Assembly: GCA_964483585.1 (NCBI GenBank)
Contig: CAZABH010000006.1
Location: 1-64,000 of the forward strand
Source: SZUA-430 sp964483585
Lineage (GTDB): Bacteria; Pseudomonadota; Alphaproteobacteria; Micropepsales; Micropepsaceae
Direction of reading: 5' to 3'
Length of the DNA stretch: 64,000 bases
The notes beneath the pieces are model-generated. The model ran no database searches, had not been told where the DNA came from, and saw only the letters and a program-made list of their open reading frames with translations. A program made the position numbers and the translations under genes. Numbering within the stretch: the first letter of the stretch is position 1; the number at the start of each line of letters is the position of its first letter. Shown here piece by piece: positions 27,967-37,305 of the stretch.

Positions 27967-29634
27967 ATGAGCAGCCCCGAACCGCGTGAGTCCATGGAAT
28001 TCGACGTCGTGATCGTCGGTGCAGGGCCTGCCGGACTGTGTGCCGCCATCCGCCTGAAACAGCTCGCCGCCGAGACCGGCAGGGATGTGACGGTCTGCGT
28101 CGTTGAAAAAGGCTCCGAAGTCGGAGCCCACATCCTGTCTGGAGCCGTGATCGATCCGATCGCACTGGATGAGTTGTTTCCGGACTGGAAGGAGAGGGGG
28201 GCGCCGCTCGACACGCCGGTCACCGACGATCGATTCCTTTACTTGGGACCGGGTGGAAATATCCGCGTGCCTAACCTCCTCATGCCGCCCCTGATGGGCA
28301 ATCACGGAAATTACATCGCAAGCCTCGGCAATGTCTGTCGCTGGTTGGCGACCCAAGCCGAGCAACTGGGCGTCGAGATCTATCCTGGTTTTGCGGCAGC
28401 AGAGGTTCTCTACGACGACAAGGGGGCAGTGCGCGGCATCGCCACGGGCGACATGGGCATCGGGCGCGATGGGATGCCGAAGAGCGGCTTCACGCGCGGC
28501 ATGGAACTCTTGGGCAAGTACACCCTGTTCGGGGAGGGCGTTCGAGGCTCTCTTTCGAAGCAGTTGATCGCGCGCTTCCATCTCGACAAGGACCGCGAAC
28601 CGCAGAAGTTCGGTATCGGCCTGAAGGAGCTCTGGCAGGTGCCCAAGGAAAAGCACCAGCCGGGGCTCGTTGTCCACACGATGGGCTGGCCGCTCTCGAA
28701 CGACACGGGCGGTGGATCCTTCATGTACCACTGGGGTGACGGCTTCGTCTCGGTCGGCTTCGTCGTGCACCTGAATTACACGAACCCCTTCCTGTCACCC
28801 TTCGACGAGTTCCAGCGCTACAAGACGCACCCCTCGATCCGCTCTTATCTGGAAGGCGGCAAGCGCCTGTCCTATGGAGCACGCGCAATTACCGAGGGCG
28901 GGTTCCAGTCGGTCCCAAAGCTGACATTTCCCGGCGGCGCGCTCATCGGTTGTTCGGCAGGCTTCGTCAACGTGCCGCGCATCAAAGGCAGTCACAATGC
29001 GATGAAGACTGGAATGCTGGCGGCCGAAGCTGCCTTCGAGGCCATTGCGAAGGGGCGGTCGAACGACGAGCTCACCGCCTACACGACCGCCTACGAGGAA
29101 AGCCACGTCTACCGCGATCTGAAGCGTGTTCGTAATGTGAAGCCATTCTGGAGCCGCTTCGGCACGGTCTTGGGCGTCGGCTTCGGCGGCGTCGACATGT
29201 GGCTCAACCAGATCTTCGGCACGAGCCCTTTCACCTTGAAGCACGGCAAGCCGGACTATGCGACGCTGAAGCCTGCAGCATCCTGCAGCCGCATCGACTA
29301 TCCAAAGCCCGATGGTGTCGTGAGCTTCGACAAGCTCTCGTCAGTCTTCCTCTCGGGCACCAACCACGAGGAAGACCAACCGGTGCACTTGACGCTAAAG
29401 GACCCAACGGTCCCCATTGCACGCAATCTTCCGACCTATGACGAACCGGCCCAGCGCTATTGCCCGGCGGGCGTTTATGAAGTCATGCGTGACGAGAATG
29501 GCGGAAATCCGCGCTTTGTGATCAATGCGCAGAACTGCGTCCACTGCAAAACTTGCGATATCAAAGATCCGTCACAGAACATAAACTGGGTCACGCCGGA
29601 AGGCGGCGGCGGACCAACATATCCGAACATGTAA
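27967..29634 (+). CDS. Electron transfer flavoprotein-ubiquinone oxidoreductase
   Basis: Membrane-associated flavoprotein of 555 residues that passes electrons from ETF (reduced by acyl-CoA dehydrogenases) to ubiquinone. The FAD site is VVIVGAGPAGLC at ~14-25. The C-terminal ferredoxin-like segment has cysteines at ~499, 524, 527 and 530 (CPAG, then NCVHCKTC), ligands of the 4Fe-4S cluster. It connects functionally to the fadJ/thiolase genes and to quinone-tail synthesis by IspB, both in this window. A TPR gene follows on the same strand. Confidence 0.95.
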   Translation: MSSPEPRESMEFDVVIVGAGPAGLCAAIRLKQLAAETGRDVTVCVVEKGSEVGAHILSGAVIDPIALDELFPDWKERGAPLDTPVTDDRFLYLGPGGNIRVPNLLMPPLMGNHGNYIASLGNVCRWLATQAEQLGVEIYPGFAAAEVLYDDKGAVRGIATGDMGIGRDGMPKSGFTRGMELLGKYTLFGEGVRGSLSKQLIARFHLDKDREPQKFGIGLKELWQVPKEKHQPGLVVHTMGWPLSNDTGGGSFMYHWGDGFVSVGFVVHLNYTNPFLSPFDEFQRYKTHPSIRSYLEGGKRLSYGARAITEGGFQSVPKLTFPGGALIGCSAGFVNVPRIKGSHNAMKTGMLAAEAAFEAIAKGRSNDELTAYTTAYEESHVYRDLKRVRNVKPFWSRFGTVLGVGFGGVDMWLNQIFGTSPFTLKHGKPDYATLKPAASCSRIDYPKPDGVVSFDKLSSVFLSGTNHEEDQPVHLTLKDPTVPIARNLPTYDEPAQRYCPAGVYEVMRDENGGNPRFVINAQNCVHCKTCDIKDPSQNINWVTPEGGGGPTYPNM

Positions 29635-29677
29635 GGCGCCGCCCATCGGTCGGGTTGCCAGTTGGGGGCAGGAAAAC

Positions 29678-31426
29678 GTGTCGAACGGCAAAGTGGTCGG
29701 ATGGATTGCGGTTGTTACGGCCATCAATGTCGGCATTGTGCTGGCGCTGACGCAGTGCTCGACCTTCGAGGATATTCGCCCCGCCCCCGAAAAGGTACGG
29801 CTGTACGATAGCCCCTACGGCAGCTATCTGGCAGCACGCCATGCCACCAACCTGCGTGACGCGCCAGCCGCGGCTCGGTTCTACCGGCAGGCCCTGCGGC
29901 ACGACCCGGCTAACCCGGTTCTGATCGAGCGGGCTCTCGTCAGCGAGGTTTCGGCCGGAAACATCGACGCGGCCGCGAACCTGGGAGAGCAGCTGGTCAA
30001 GACCATGCCGGCCGCCAAACTCCCCAACCTCGTGATAGGCATGCGCGCCTTGCGCGACGCGGGCTATGCGCGAGCACGCGACGCCTTTGGGCGGATTACG
30101 GACAATCCACCTGCCGAGATAACGGCCCGCCTCGCGATCGCCTACGCCCACTTCGCCGAGGGAAACACCGGGTCGTCGCGCGAAGCGCTTGCAAGCCTCA
30201 GCGAGATGATGGGGGCCAAGGCCTTCCTGCTCTATCATCGCGCGATTATCGAAGATCTCTCGGGCAACGCAGACGCGGCCCTGAAGAATTTCGAGGAAGC
30301 CAACCGGTTGACGAATGGCGAGGCCCAGCGCCTGGTCCAGGCCCACGGTATTCATCTGGTGCGCCTTGGCAGGGCATCAGAGGCAATCGCCTTGTTCAGG
30401 AATTACCTGCAGAAATTCCCCGACAATCCGGTAATGCAAAACGAGCTGCACCGCATCGAGCGCGGCCACACGCCGGACCGACTGGTCCCGAATGCCCGGT
30501 TAGGCGTCGCCGAAACACTTTACGGCGTAGCCTCAAACCTTGCGGAGGGCGACGCCGTCGAAGTCCCAGTATTCTACTTGCAACTAGGCCTCGCGCTGGC
30601 GCCACAGCACGAATTGTCGATCTCGCTTTTGGCGGATCGCCTTGAAGTGGCAGGCCTGAATCAGCAGGCCATCGCGACCTACGAGCGCATCCCCGAAGCA
30701 TCGCCCGTATACGCCGCGGCGCGGCGACAGATCGCACGCAACCTCGTGACGCTCGAAAAGACCGATGATGCCATCCGTATCCTGAAGGCGGCGCTCGATG
30801 GCTCAACCGAGGATGTGTCGACCTTGTCCGCGCTCGGAGATGTCTACAGGGGCAAGGAGGATCATGCCGCCGCGATCCAATCTTATGACCGTGCGATAGT
30901 ATTGATCGACACGCCGCAGCCACGCCACTGGATCCAGTTTTACGCACGCGGTATCGCCCATGAGCGCGCCGGCAACTGGCCTAAGGCCGAGCAGGATCTG
31001 CGGCGTTCGCTGTCCCTGCGACCCAATAACCCCGAGGTCATGAATTATCTTGCCTACTCCTGGGTCGACAGGGGCAAGAACATCGAGGAGGCGCTCGAGA
31101 TGCTGAAGCGCGCCGTGGCAGCGCGCCCTGATGATGGCTACATCGTCGATAGCCTGGGATGGGCATATTACCGGCTCGGCCGCTATGCAGAGGCGCTGAC
31201 CTATCTCGAGAAGGCCGTGCATCTGGAGCCCGGCCAGGCGACCATCAATGATCACCTTGGCGATGCTTACTGGAAGATGGGGCGCAGGGATGAAGCGCGA
31301 TTTCAGTGGCAACACGCGCTTGCCCTCGGTCCCGAGAAGGGTGAAGAACCAAAGATACGGCGCAAGTTGGAATATGGTCTCGTCAACGGCGACGATAGCC
31401 TGCAACCAGCTCCCCCTGCGCAGTGA
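29678..31426 (+). CDS. TPR-repeat membrane-anchored protein
   Basis: 582-residue protein with an N-terminal hydrophobic segment (~7-26) and tetratricopeptide repeats over most of the rest, clearest at the C-terminus (for example DSLGWAYYRLGRYAEALTYL and INDHLGDAYWKMGRRDEA). Such proteins act as periplasmic scaffolds. A cysteine at ~27 follows LALTQ, a poor lipobox, so a membrane anchor is more likely than lipidation. It starts with GTG behind an AGGA ribosome site and its stop overlaps ispE by four bases. The specific role is unknown. Confidence 0.85.
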   Translation: MSNGKVVGWIAVVTAINVGIVLALTQCSTFEDIRPAPEKVRLYDSPYGSYLAARHATNLRDAPAAARFYRQALRHDPANPVLIERALVSEVSAGNIDAAANLGEQLVKTMPAAKLPNLVIGMRALRDAGYARARDAFGRITDNPPAEITARLAIAYAHFAEGNTGSSREALASLSEMMGAKAFLLYHRAIIEDLSGNADAALKNFEEANRLTNGEAQRLVQAHGIHLVRLGRASEAIALFRNYLQKFPDNPVMQNELHRIERGHTPDRLVPNARLGVAETLYGVASNLAEGDAVEVPVFYLQLGLALAPQHELSISLLADRLEVAGLNQQAIATYERIPEASPVYAAARRQIARNLVTLEKTDDAIRILKAALDGSTEDVSTLSALGDVYRGKEDHAAAIQSYDRAIVLIDTPQPRHWIQFYARGIAHERAGNWPKAEQDLRRSLSLRPNNPEVMNYLAYSWVDRGKNIEEALEMLKRAVAARPDDGYIVDSLGWAYYRLGRYAEALTYLEKAVHLEPGQATINDHLGDAYWKMGRRDEARFQWQHALALGPEKGEEPKIRRKLEYGLVNGDDSLQPAPPAQ

Positions 31427-32310
31427 CCGGCCCGGTCGTGCAGGGCTTTGCGCCTGCCAAGATCAATCTTTTCCTGCATGTCGGTGATCGGCGCCCCGAT
31501 GGCTACCACAACCTGCTCAGCCTGGTCGTATTCGCTGATCACGGGGACATGGTAGAGCTTTCGCCATCCGGAAATCTGCAGCTTGTTATGTCGGGCCCAT
31601 ACGCTGATGGACTCGATGCAGGCCCTGGCAATCTCGTCATCAGGGCAGCCGGGGCCCTGCAGCATTGGGCTTGCGAACATGGGCATCCCGCAGCGGGCGC
31701 AGCACTGCATCTCCACAAGAACCTGCCGGTCGCGTCGGGTATCGGCGGTGGATCCAGCGATGCGGCCGCGACGCTGCGGCTCCTTGCTGCCCACTGGGGC
31801 TTGTCCGTGTCCGACGGGGATCTGTTCCGGATCGCCCGTTCGTTGGGCGCAGACGTACCTGTCTGCCTTCGCGCAGCGCCCAGCATCATGTCCGGCGATG
31901 GAGATTTAATCGAACCGGCCCCCAACATGCCGGACTTTGGCCTGCTTCTGGTCAACCCGCGCGTCGAGGTTTCAACGGCAAGCGTGTTCGCTCGCCTCCA
32001 GGTGCGCTCGGGGACACGTGCCCCGGCCTTGCCAGAGCGATTCAGCTCTCCGCGCGCGCTTGCAGCATGGCTTGACCGCACGACGAACGACCTTGCTGCG
32101 CCTGCCAGGTTGCTTGCGCCCGCCATCATGCGCGTCGAGCAGGCCCTCGTGGCAACGCACGATTGTCTCCTGGCTCGCATGTCCGGCAGTGGTGCAACAT
32201 GCTTCGGAATTTATCCAACACGAGAGGCAGCGGATGCTGCCGCTTGCGAACTCCAGACGACGCACCCGGACTGGTGGCTAGCCAGTTGTCATGTGTTGGG
32301 GCGTCAGTAA
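31423..32310 (+). CDS. ispE: 4-diphosphocytidyl-2-C-methyl-D-erythritol kinase
   Basis: GHMP kinase of the non-mevalonate isoprenoid pathway; it phosphorylates CDP-methylerythritol at the 2-hydroxyl. The protein has 295 residues. PAKINLFLHVGDRRPDGYH is at ~11-29 and the glycine-rich ATP loop PVASGIGGGSSDAAA at ~102-116. It starts with GTG overlapping the TPR gene. Its C-terminus runs seven bases into the convergent ispB gene. Works with dxs and ispA found at 43-46 kb. Confidence 0.95.
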   Translation: MTGPVVQGFAPAKINLFLHVGDRRPDGYHNLLSLVVFADHGDMVELSPSGNLQLVMSGPYADGLDAGPGNLVIRAAGALQHWACEHGHPAAGAALHLHKNLPVASGIGGGSSDAAATLRLLAAHWGLSVSDGDLFRIARSLGADVPVCLRAAPSIMSGDGDLIEPAPNMPDFGLLLVNPRVEVSTASVFARLQVRSGTRAPALPERFSSPRALAAWLDRTTNDLAAPARLLAPAIMRVEQALVATHDCLLARMSGSGATCFGIYPTREAADAAACELQTTHPDWWLASCHVLGRQ

Positions 32311-33305
32311 GCTCGGCTGACGCAGAACTCGGCCAGCTCGTGAAGCGCCCGGCGCATCGGGCTGTCCGGGAACACGTTGAGTGCCGAGCACGCCTGGTCT
32401 GCAAACTCACGCGCGCGCGCCAGGGTATCGGACAGCGCCTGATGTTTTTCGATCAGGTGGATGGCGTGCGTCAGGTCTGCGTCCGTCTGCTGGTGCTGCA
32501 CCATCGTGCGGCGCCAAAACTCGGCCTCCTCGGCATTGGCCTTTGCCAGCGCAAGGATGACAGGAAGCGTCAGCTTGCCCTCACGGAAATCATCGCCGAC
32601 TGCTTTGCCCATCATGGCCTCGCGCCCGGAATAGTCGAGTGCGTCATCGACCAGCTGGAACGCAATGCCAAGATTGTTTCCATAGGACTTCAGCGCCATC
32701 TCGCGCAGCCCGTCGGCCTGCGCGATGACGGCACCCGCCTCCGAGGCAGCCGCAAATAGCGCCGCGGTCTTGGCAGCGATGATCTTCAGATAAGTATCTT
32801 CGGACGTGCCGATATTGCCTTTGGCGCTGAGCTGCATCACTTCGCCCTCGGCGATGACCGCAGCGGCGTTCGAAAGAATGTTCAAAACCCGCAGGCTGCC
32901 GGTTTCGACCATCAGCTGGAACGAACGCGAGAACAGGAAGTCGCCGACAAGCACGCTCGGCGAATTTCCCCAGATGACGTGCGCCGCTGCCTTCCCCCGC
33001 CGCAGGTCGCTTTCGTCGACAACATCATCGTGGAGCAGCGTGGCTGTGTGGATAAATTCCACAGCTGTCGCCAGGCGAATATGGCCAAGCCCCTGATAAC
33101 CACAGATCTGCGCAGCCGCGAGGGTCAACATGGGACGCAAGCGCTTCCCGCCGGAATTGACGATGTGTCCAGCCAGTTCCGGAATCAGAGGCACATCTGA
33201 CCGCATTCGTTCAAGAATCAGGGCATTCACGTGCTGAAGATCGGCCTCTACGAGGCGAAAAAGGCGTTCGACCGCCCCCTTTGGCTCGCCGGCTCCTTTG
33301 TTCAT
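32304..33305 (-). CDS. ispB: Polyprenyl diphosphate synthase (octaprenyl-type)
   Basis: Trans-prenyltransferase of 333 residues that makes the long isoprenoid side chain of ubiquinone. The first aspartate-rich motif is DDVVD (~93-97) and the second is DDALD (~218-222). GGKRLRPML precedes them. The motif spacing matches long-chain synthases rather than FPP synthase; exact chain length cannot be read. The ATG at 33305 is preferred over an upstream TTG. It is convergent with ispE, overlapping by seven bases. Confidence 0.92.
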   Translation of the reverse strand: MNKGAGEPKGAVERLFRLVEADLQHVNALILERMRSDVPLIPELAGHIVNSGGKRLRPMLTLAAAQICGYQGLGHIRLATAVEFIHTATLLHDDVVDESDLRRGKAAAHVIWGNSPSVLVGDFLFSRSFQLMVETGSLRVLNILSNAAAVIAEGEVMQLSAKGNIGTSEDTYLKIIAAKTAALFAAASEAGAVIAQADGLREMALKSYGNNLGIAFQLVDDALDYSGREAMMGKAVGDDFREGKLTLPVILALAKANAEEAEFWRRTMVQHQQTDADLTHAIHLIEKHQALSDTLARAREFADQACSALNVFPDSPMRRALHELAEFCVSRAY

Positions 33306-33436
33306 TCGCTGAATGGCACGCAAGGTGTTTGATCCGTGGTTGCCGCGCAGTAGGATGCGCCAAGCGTCAAGATATCCGGACGGACATTATTCCCGGCGCG
33401 GTCCGGGTCAAGTGCAACCGAGGTCACGCCCGAGCC

Positions 33437-33658
33437 ATGGTCGAGCTTCTGCGCAGCAACGATCTGGTGATGTTGTCCTTTGTGCGCGCCTTGCTGCAAT
33501 CAGAGCACATCCGCTACGTGGGCCTCGACGAACACATGAACACCGTGGACGGCAACATCGGGGCATTCCCGAGGCGCGTGATGGTTGATGACTTGGATCT
33601 TGGGCGTGCGAGGCAACTGCTGCGGGACGCCGGACTGGGCCATGTCCTCGCCCCTTGA
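33437..33658 (+). CDS. DUF2007-family protein
   Basis: Small 73-residue protein beginning MVELLRSNDLVMLSFVRALL. It shows the pattern of DUF2007 (sometimes called putative signal-transducing protein): a strand-helix element, a middle strand (FPRRVMVDDLDL) and a short C-terminal helix. The biochemical role is unknown. Its last 17 bases overlap the next methyltransferase gene, suggesting coupled expression. The start is the ATG that gives the family N-terminus. Confidence 0.8.
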   Translation: MVELLRSNDLVMLSFVRALLQSEHIRYVGLDEHMNTVDGNIGAFPRRVMVDDLDLGRARQLLRDAGLGHVLAP

Positions 33659-34412
33659 TCAGCGTCCATTGGACGCAGCCGGGCTGACCGACGATGCGTT
33701 CCTCGGTGGCAGGTTGCGCCTGCTTCAGCCTCGCAAGGGGTTCAGGGCAGGCCTCGATGCGGTGATCCTCGCAGCCGCCGTCCCCGCACGAGCTCGCCAA
33801 CAAGTATGCGATCTGGGTTGCGGCGCAGGGACCGCCGGCCTGTGCTTGGGAGCTCGGGTCGCGGGGTTGGACATCACGGGTGTTGAAAACAACGCTGGAA
33901 TGCGCGTCCTTGCGCTCCGCAATGCCGAGCGTAATGGTTTTGCCGACAGCTTCGAGGTTGTGGACTGCGACCTTGCTGGCCGCGCACGCAACCTGCCACG
34001 CCAGTATTTCCATCACGTGCTCACCAATCCGCCATTCCACGATGAGGCGCGCGGCACCAAGCCACCGCAGGCGTCCAAGGCCGCCGCCAAGTCGATAGGG
34101 TCTGATGCCTTGCATCACTGGCTGCGCATAGCGCGCGCCATAACGCGCCCTGGGGGAACGGTGACGGCCATCCTTCCGCCGGCACAGCTTTCCACGGCCC
34201 TTGCGGCCCTGTCCCCGCAAGGGTTCGGTGTCACCGTCACTCCGCTTTGGCCATCTGCAACCGCCAGCGCAAAGAGAATTCTGGTGCGCGTCCAGACCAA
34301 TGCCGCATCCCCCCTTGTCATCGCCCGAGGACTGATCTTGCACGGCCCAGACGGAAAGCCGACGGCGCAGGCCGAAGAAATCTTGCGGCACGGCGGTACA
34401 CTGTCTACATAA
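33642..34412 (+). CDS. TrmN6-like tRNA adenine methyltransferase
   Basis: Class I SAM-dependent methyltransferase of 256 residues. Motif I is DLGCGAG (~57-63) and the N6-adenine motif NPPF is at ~129-132. This arrangement resembles TrmN6/YfiC, which methylates A37 of tRNA-Val. The N-terminal LTDDAFLGGRLRLLQPRKGFR is typical of the group. The ATG at 33642 overlaps the DUF2007 gene; the C-terminus ends 5 bp before the S49 peptidase. Substrate assignment is by family. Confidence 0.85.
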   Translation: MSSPLDQRPLDAAGLTDDAFLGGRLRLLQPRKGFRAGLDAVILAAAVPARARQQVCDLGCGAGTAGLCLGARVAGLDITGVENNAGMRVLALRNAERNGFADSFEVVDCDLAGRARNLPRQYFHHVLTNPPFHDEARGTKPPQASKAAAKSIGSDALHHWLRIARAITRPGGTVTAILPPAQLSTALAALSPQGFGVTVTPLWPSATASAKRILVRVQTNAASPLVIARGLILHGPDGKPTAQAEEILRHGGTLST

Positions 34413-34417
34413 CGTTT

Positions 34418-35272
34418 ATGGGCAAAGGTATTGCGAGCAGGCTGTGGCGACGCGTGGCAGGTTCTTCACCTGCCACTGTATCGGTTTTGAGAATGAGCGG
34501 AGCGATCGGCATGCGAACGGGCCTCAATCGTGGGCTCAGCCTCGCATCGCTTGCCGATCAACTCGATAAGCTTTTCGCAGATCAAAGTGCGGCCGCCGTT
34601 GCAATCATCATCAATTCGCCCGGCGGCTCGCCGGTTCAGTCCGCATTGATCCACGATCGTATCCGTAGCCTGGCGGCGGCGTCTGGCTTGCCGGTGCTGA
34701 CATTCGCCGAGGACGTGGCAGCTTCCGGCGGCTATATGCTGGCGGTGGCCGGCGACGAAGTCTACGCACACGAGAATGCGATTGTCGGATCGATCGGCGT
34801 TGTTTCTTCGGGATTTGGCCTGCAAGACCTTATCGCAAAATTGGGCATCGAGCGGCGTATCCACACCTCAGGTGACCGAAAGGCGATGCTGGATCCCTTC
34901 CTTCCCGAGGATCCCCGCGACGCGGCACATCTCGAGACACTACAGCGCGAGGTACACGAAAGCTTCAAGGCCCTCGTGCGCAGACGCCGTGAGGGGCGCT
35001 TGAAGGGCGATGAAGACGAGATGTTCTCGGGCATGTTTTGGACCGGCGCAACAGCCGCGCGTTTGGGCCTCGTCGATGGTGTCGGAGATGTGCGTAGCGT
35101 GTGCGAACGAAAGTTTGGGGAAGACGTTGAGTTCCGCGTCATACAACCCCGCCGGGCGTGGCTGGGGACCGAACGCAGCGGCGTATCACTGTCAGCTCAA
35201 CCGCAGGATTGGGCCGATGGATTGATTACCACGCTCGAAGAGCGTGCGCTCTGGGCCCGCTTTGGGCTATAA
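34418..35272 (+). CDS. S49-family serine peptidase (SppA/SohB-like)
   Basis: 284-residue serine protease of the signal-peptide-peptidase A family. The nucleophile is S103 in VAASGGYMLA and the general base is K155 in SGDRKAML, the Ser/Lys dyad of S49. No strong N-terminal membrane helix is visible, so it may be cytoplasmic or only peripherally attached. It probably degrades signal peptides or membrane protein fragments. It follows the TrmN6-like gene closely and the next small gene starts 7 bp after. Confidence 0.9.
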   Translation: MGKGIASRLWRRVAGSSPATVSVLRMSGAIGMRTGLNRGLSLASLADQLDKLFADQSAAAVAIIINSPGGSPVQSALIHDRIRSLAAASGLPVLTFAEDVAASGGYMLAVAGDEVYAHENAIVGSIGVVSSGFGLQDLIAKLGIERRIHTSGDRKAMLDPFLPEDPRDAAHLETLQREVHESFKALVRRRREGRLKGDEDEMFSGMFWTGATAARLGLVDGVGDVRSVCERKFGEDVEFRVIQPRRAWLGTERSGVSLSAQPQDWADGLITTLEERALWARFGL

Positions 35273-35278
35273 GGCTGC

Positions 35279-35521
35279 ATGGTTTGGATTCTGGTTCTGC
35301 TGGCCATAGGAACGCTGGCCTATCTCGCGATCAGGGGTCGCATCATTCGCCTGAGGGAAGAATTTCAGGAGGCGTTGCGTCGTGCCCAGAAGCGCCCCCA
35401 ATCAAGCCTCCCGTCCGAGGACATGACAAAGTGCGAGACATGCGGCACCTATCTCGCGCCATCTCAGAAGCGTGACTGCGGCAAGCCGCACTGCCCGTAC
35501 GCGCGAACTGGAATCGAATGA
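35279..35521 (+). CDS. Small membrane protein with Cys4 zinc-ribbon-like tail
   Basis: 80 residues: an N-terminal membrane helix (~2-18), a basic helix (~20-40), then C52-X2-C55 and C67-X4-C72, a probable metal site. It resembles PP0621-type small membrane proteins. The ribbon would be cytoplasmic if the charged region follows the positive-inside rule. Its stop overlaps the next methyltransferase start by four bases (ATGA). The function is unknown. Confidence 0.7.
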   Translation: MVWILVLLAIGTLAYLAIRGRIIRLREEFQEALRRAQKRPQSSLPSEDMTKCETCGTYLAPSQKRDCGKPHCPYARTGIE

Positions 35522-36162
35522 CCCGGATCGACCGGACCTACAATCTGAACGGCGCCTTCAAGCCACTGGCCCGCCGCAAGGCGGATCTGGACGGCCCTGA
35601 CTTCTTTCCGACGCCGGCTTGGGCAACACATGCCCTCGTGGATAATGAACGCTTCGAGGGGCGCATCTGGGAGTGCGCTTGCGGTGATGGCGAGATGGCT
35701 CGCGTCCTCGCGGAGGTCGGCTACAGCGTGCGAGCCAGCGACCTTCATGCGCGAGGTTTCGGAACACCCGGCGTGGACTTCCTGAAGGCGACAAGGCCGG
35801 TTGACAACATCGTGACCAATCCACCCTACAATGCGGCCGAAGCCTTTGTTGCGCACGGTCTCAAGCTTGTGCGGCGAAAACTGGCGCTTCTGCTCAGGCT
35901 TGCCTTTCTCGAGGGCGCAAACCGCGCCAACACACTGTTTCTCACGACGCCGCCCTCACGTGTCTGGGTATTCAGTGAACGGATCACGTTCTACATGAAA
36001 GATGCCGCCCGCGCGGGCAGCGGCACCACGGCCTATGCCTGGTTCGTCTGGGACAAGGCTTCGGAAAGCCCACCGGAGCTGCACTGGTTGAAGCCGGGTT
36101 ACAAGGCGCGCCATGGCAAGGTCCTCGACGCAGGAAGACGCAGGGGAAACAAGGCCGTTTAG
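35518..36162 (+). CDS. Phage-like DNA methyltransferase family protein
   Basis: 214-residue class I methyltransferase. Motif I is ECACGDG (~52-58) and the catalytic motif NPPY is at ~101-104, as in amino-methyltransferases acting on adenine or cytosine. The DFFPTPAWATHALVD opening is common in phage and prophage methyltransferases. No restriction enzyme, integrase or structural phage gene is nearby. It overlaps the Cys4 membrane gene by four bases. Whether the substrate is DNA, RNA or protein is not certain. Confidence 0.72.
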   Translation: MTRIDRTYNLNGAFKPLARRKADLDGPDFFPTPAWATHALVDNERFEGRIWECACGDGEMARVLAEVGYSVRASDLHARGFGTPGVDFLKATRPVDNIVTNPPYNAAEAFVAHGLKLVRRKLALLLRLAFLEGANRANTLFLTTPPSRVWVFSERITFYMKDAARAGSGTTAYAWFVWDKASESPPELHWLKPGYKARHGKVLDAGRRRGNKAV

Positions 36163-36231
36163 CATCCTGTTTGCGCGTGCAATGCGCGACGCCTAACGTG
36201 AAACGACATTGTCACTGGAATCAGGCTGCAA

Positions 36232-37299
36232 ATGACGACGACACTCGACGGCGCAGAAGCCTTGACGCCGCGCGAACGCGAAGGATTGCGTTATCCTTTC
36301 CCGACCAAACCGGAACCTGGCCGCACGATCGAAGTGGCACCGGGCGTTCACTGGATTCGCCTGCCGTTGCCTTTCCAGCTCAATCACATCAACGTCTGGG
36401 CAATCGAGGATGGCGGCGGCCTTGCAATCGTCGACACCGGCATTAACGCACCGGCAGTTCAGGATCTCTGGGAGCAGGTCTGGCAAGCTCTGGGCGCAAA
36501 GCGTGTCACGCGAATTTTTGTAACCCATCTTCATCCCGACCATGTGGGACTTGCAGGCTGGATCGCAGAGAAATTCGACGCGCCACTGCTGATGTCGCGA
36601 ACCGACTATCTGCTCTGCCGCACGCTGGTGATGGACACGGGTCAGCCCGCGCCAGACGAGGGCGTCGCGTTCTACCGTGCCGCCGGATGGTCCGAGGCAT
36701 CGCTCGATGTTTATCGAAAGCGGTTCGGTGGCTTCGGCTCGGGCGTGTACAAGCTGCCACAATCCTATATCCGCTTGATCGAGGGACAGGACCACCTCAT
36801 CGGCAACAGTCGCTGGCGCGTTGTCGTGGGACGGGGCCACGCGCCCGAGCACGCCTGCCTGTGGAGCCCGGAGCGCAAATTGATGATCTCGGGCGACCAG
36901 ATCCTGCCGCGCATCTCGTCGAATGTCAGCGTCTTTCCAACCGAGCCTGAAGCCAACCCGTTACAGGAATGGCTGGATTCATGTCGGCATCTTCGCCAGA
37001 CAATCCCGGACGACACGCTCATCCTGCCCGCGCACAACGAGCCGTTCTTCGGTGTGGAAGCCCGCATGACACGGCTGATCGAGGATCACGAGGATGGGAT
37101 GCGCAAGATCCTCGACCTGTGCGCAGAGCCGAAGAGGGCGGTTCAGGTGTTCCCGGCACTCTTCAGGGCAAAGATTACTGCGGGCAATTACGGGATGGCA
37201 ACGGGTGAAAGCCTCGCACACCTGAACTGTCTGCTGGCGCGTGGAAAAATCACGCGCAAGCGCGACAGCTCGGGAGTTGACTGGTACGAGTCAGCCTGA
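36232..37299 (+). CDS. MBL-fold metallo-hydrolase
   Basis: Metallo-beta-lactamase-fold hydrolase of 355 residues. The dinuclear metal motif HLHPDH is at ~99-104, preceded by IVDTGI (~67-72). Later metal residues occur in GRGHAPEHAC and SGDQILPR, and a C-terminal helical region follows (~250-355). The family includes glyoxalase II-like and lactonase-like enzymes; the substrate cannot be chosen. It is convergent with the subtilisin gene, leaving a 6-bp gap. Confidence 0.88.
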   Translation: MTTTLDGAEALTPREREGLRYPFPTKPEPGRTIEVAPGVHWIRLPLPFQLNHINVWAIEDGGGLAIVDTGINAPAVQDLWEQVWQALGAKRVTRIFVTHLHPDHVGLAGWIAEKFDAPLLMSRTDYLLCRTLVMDTGQPAPDEGVAFYRAAGWSEASLDVYRKRFGGFGSGVYKLPQSYIRLIEGQDHLIGNSRWRVVVGRGHAPEHACLWSPERKLMISGDQILPRISSNVSVFPTEPEANPLQEWLDSCRHLRQTIPDDTLILPAHNEPFFGVEARMTRLIEDHEDGMRKILDLCAEPKRAVQVFPALFRAKITAGNYGMATGESLAHLNCLLARGKITRKRDSSGVDWYESA

Positions 37300-37305
37300 C
37301 CGCGT

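Noticed and set aside
33047..33055. Perfect DnaA box TTATCCACA on the minus strand
   Set aside because: It lies in ispB codons for the conserved EFIHTATLLHDD region, so coding constraint explains it; no other box is nearby.
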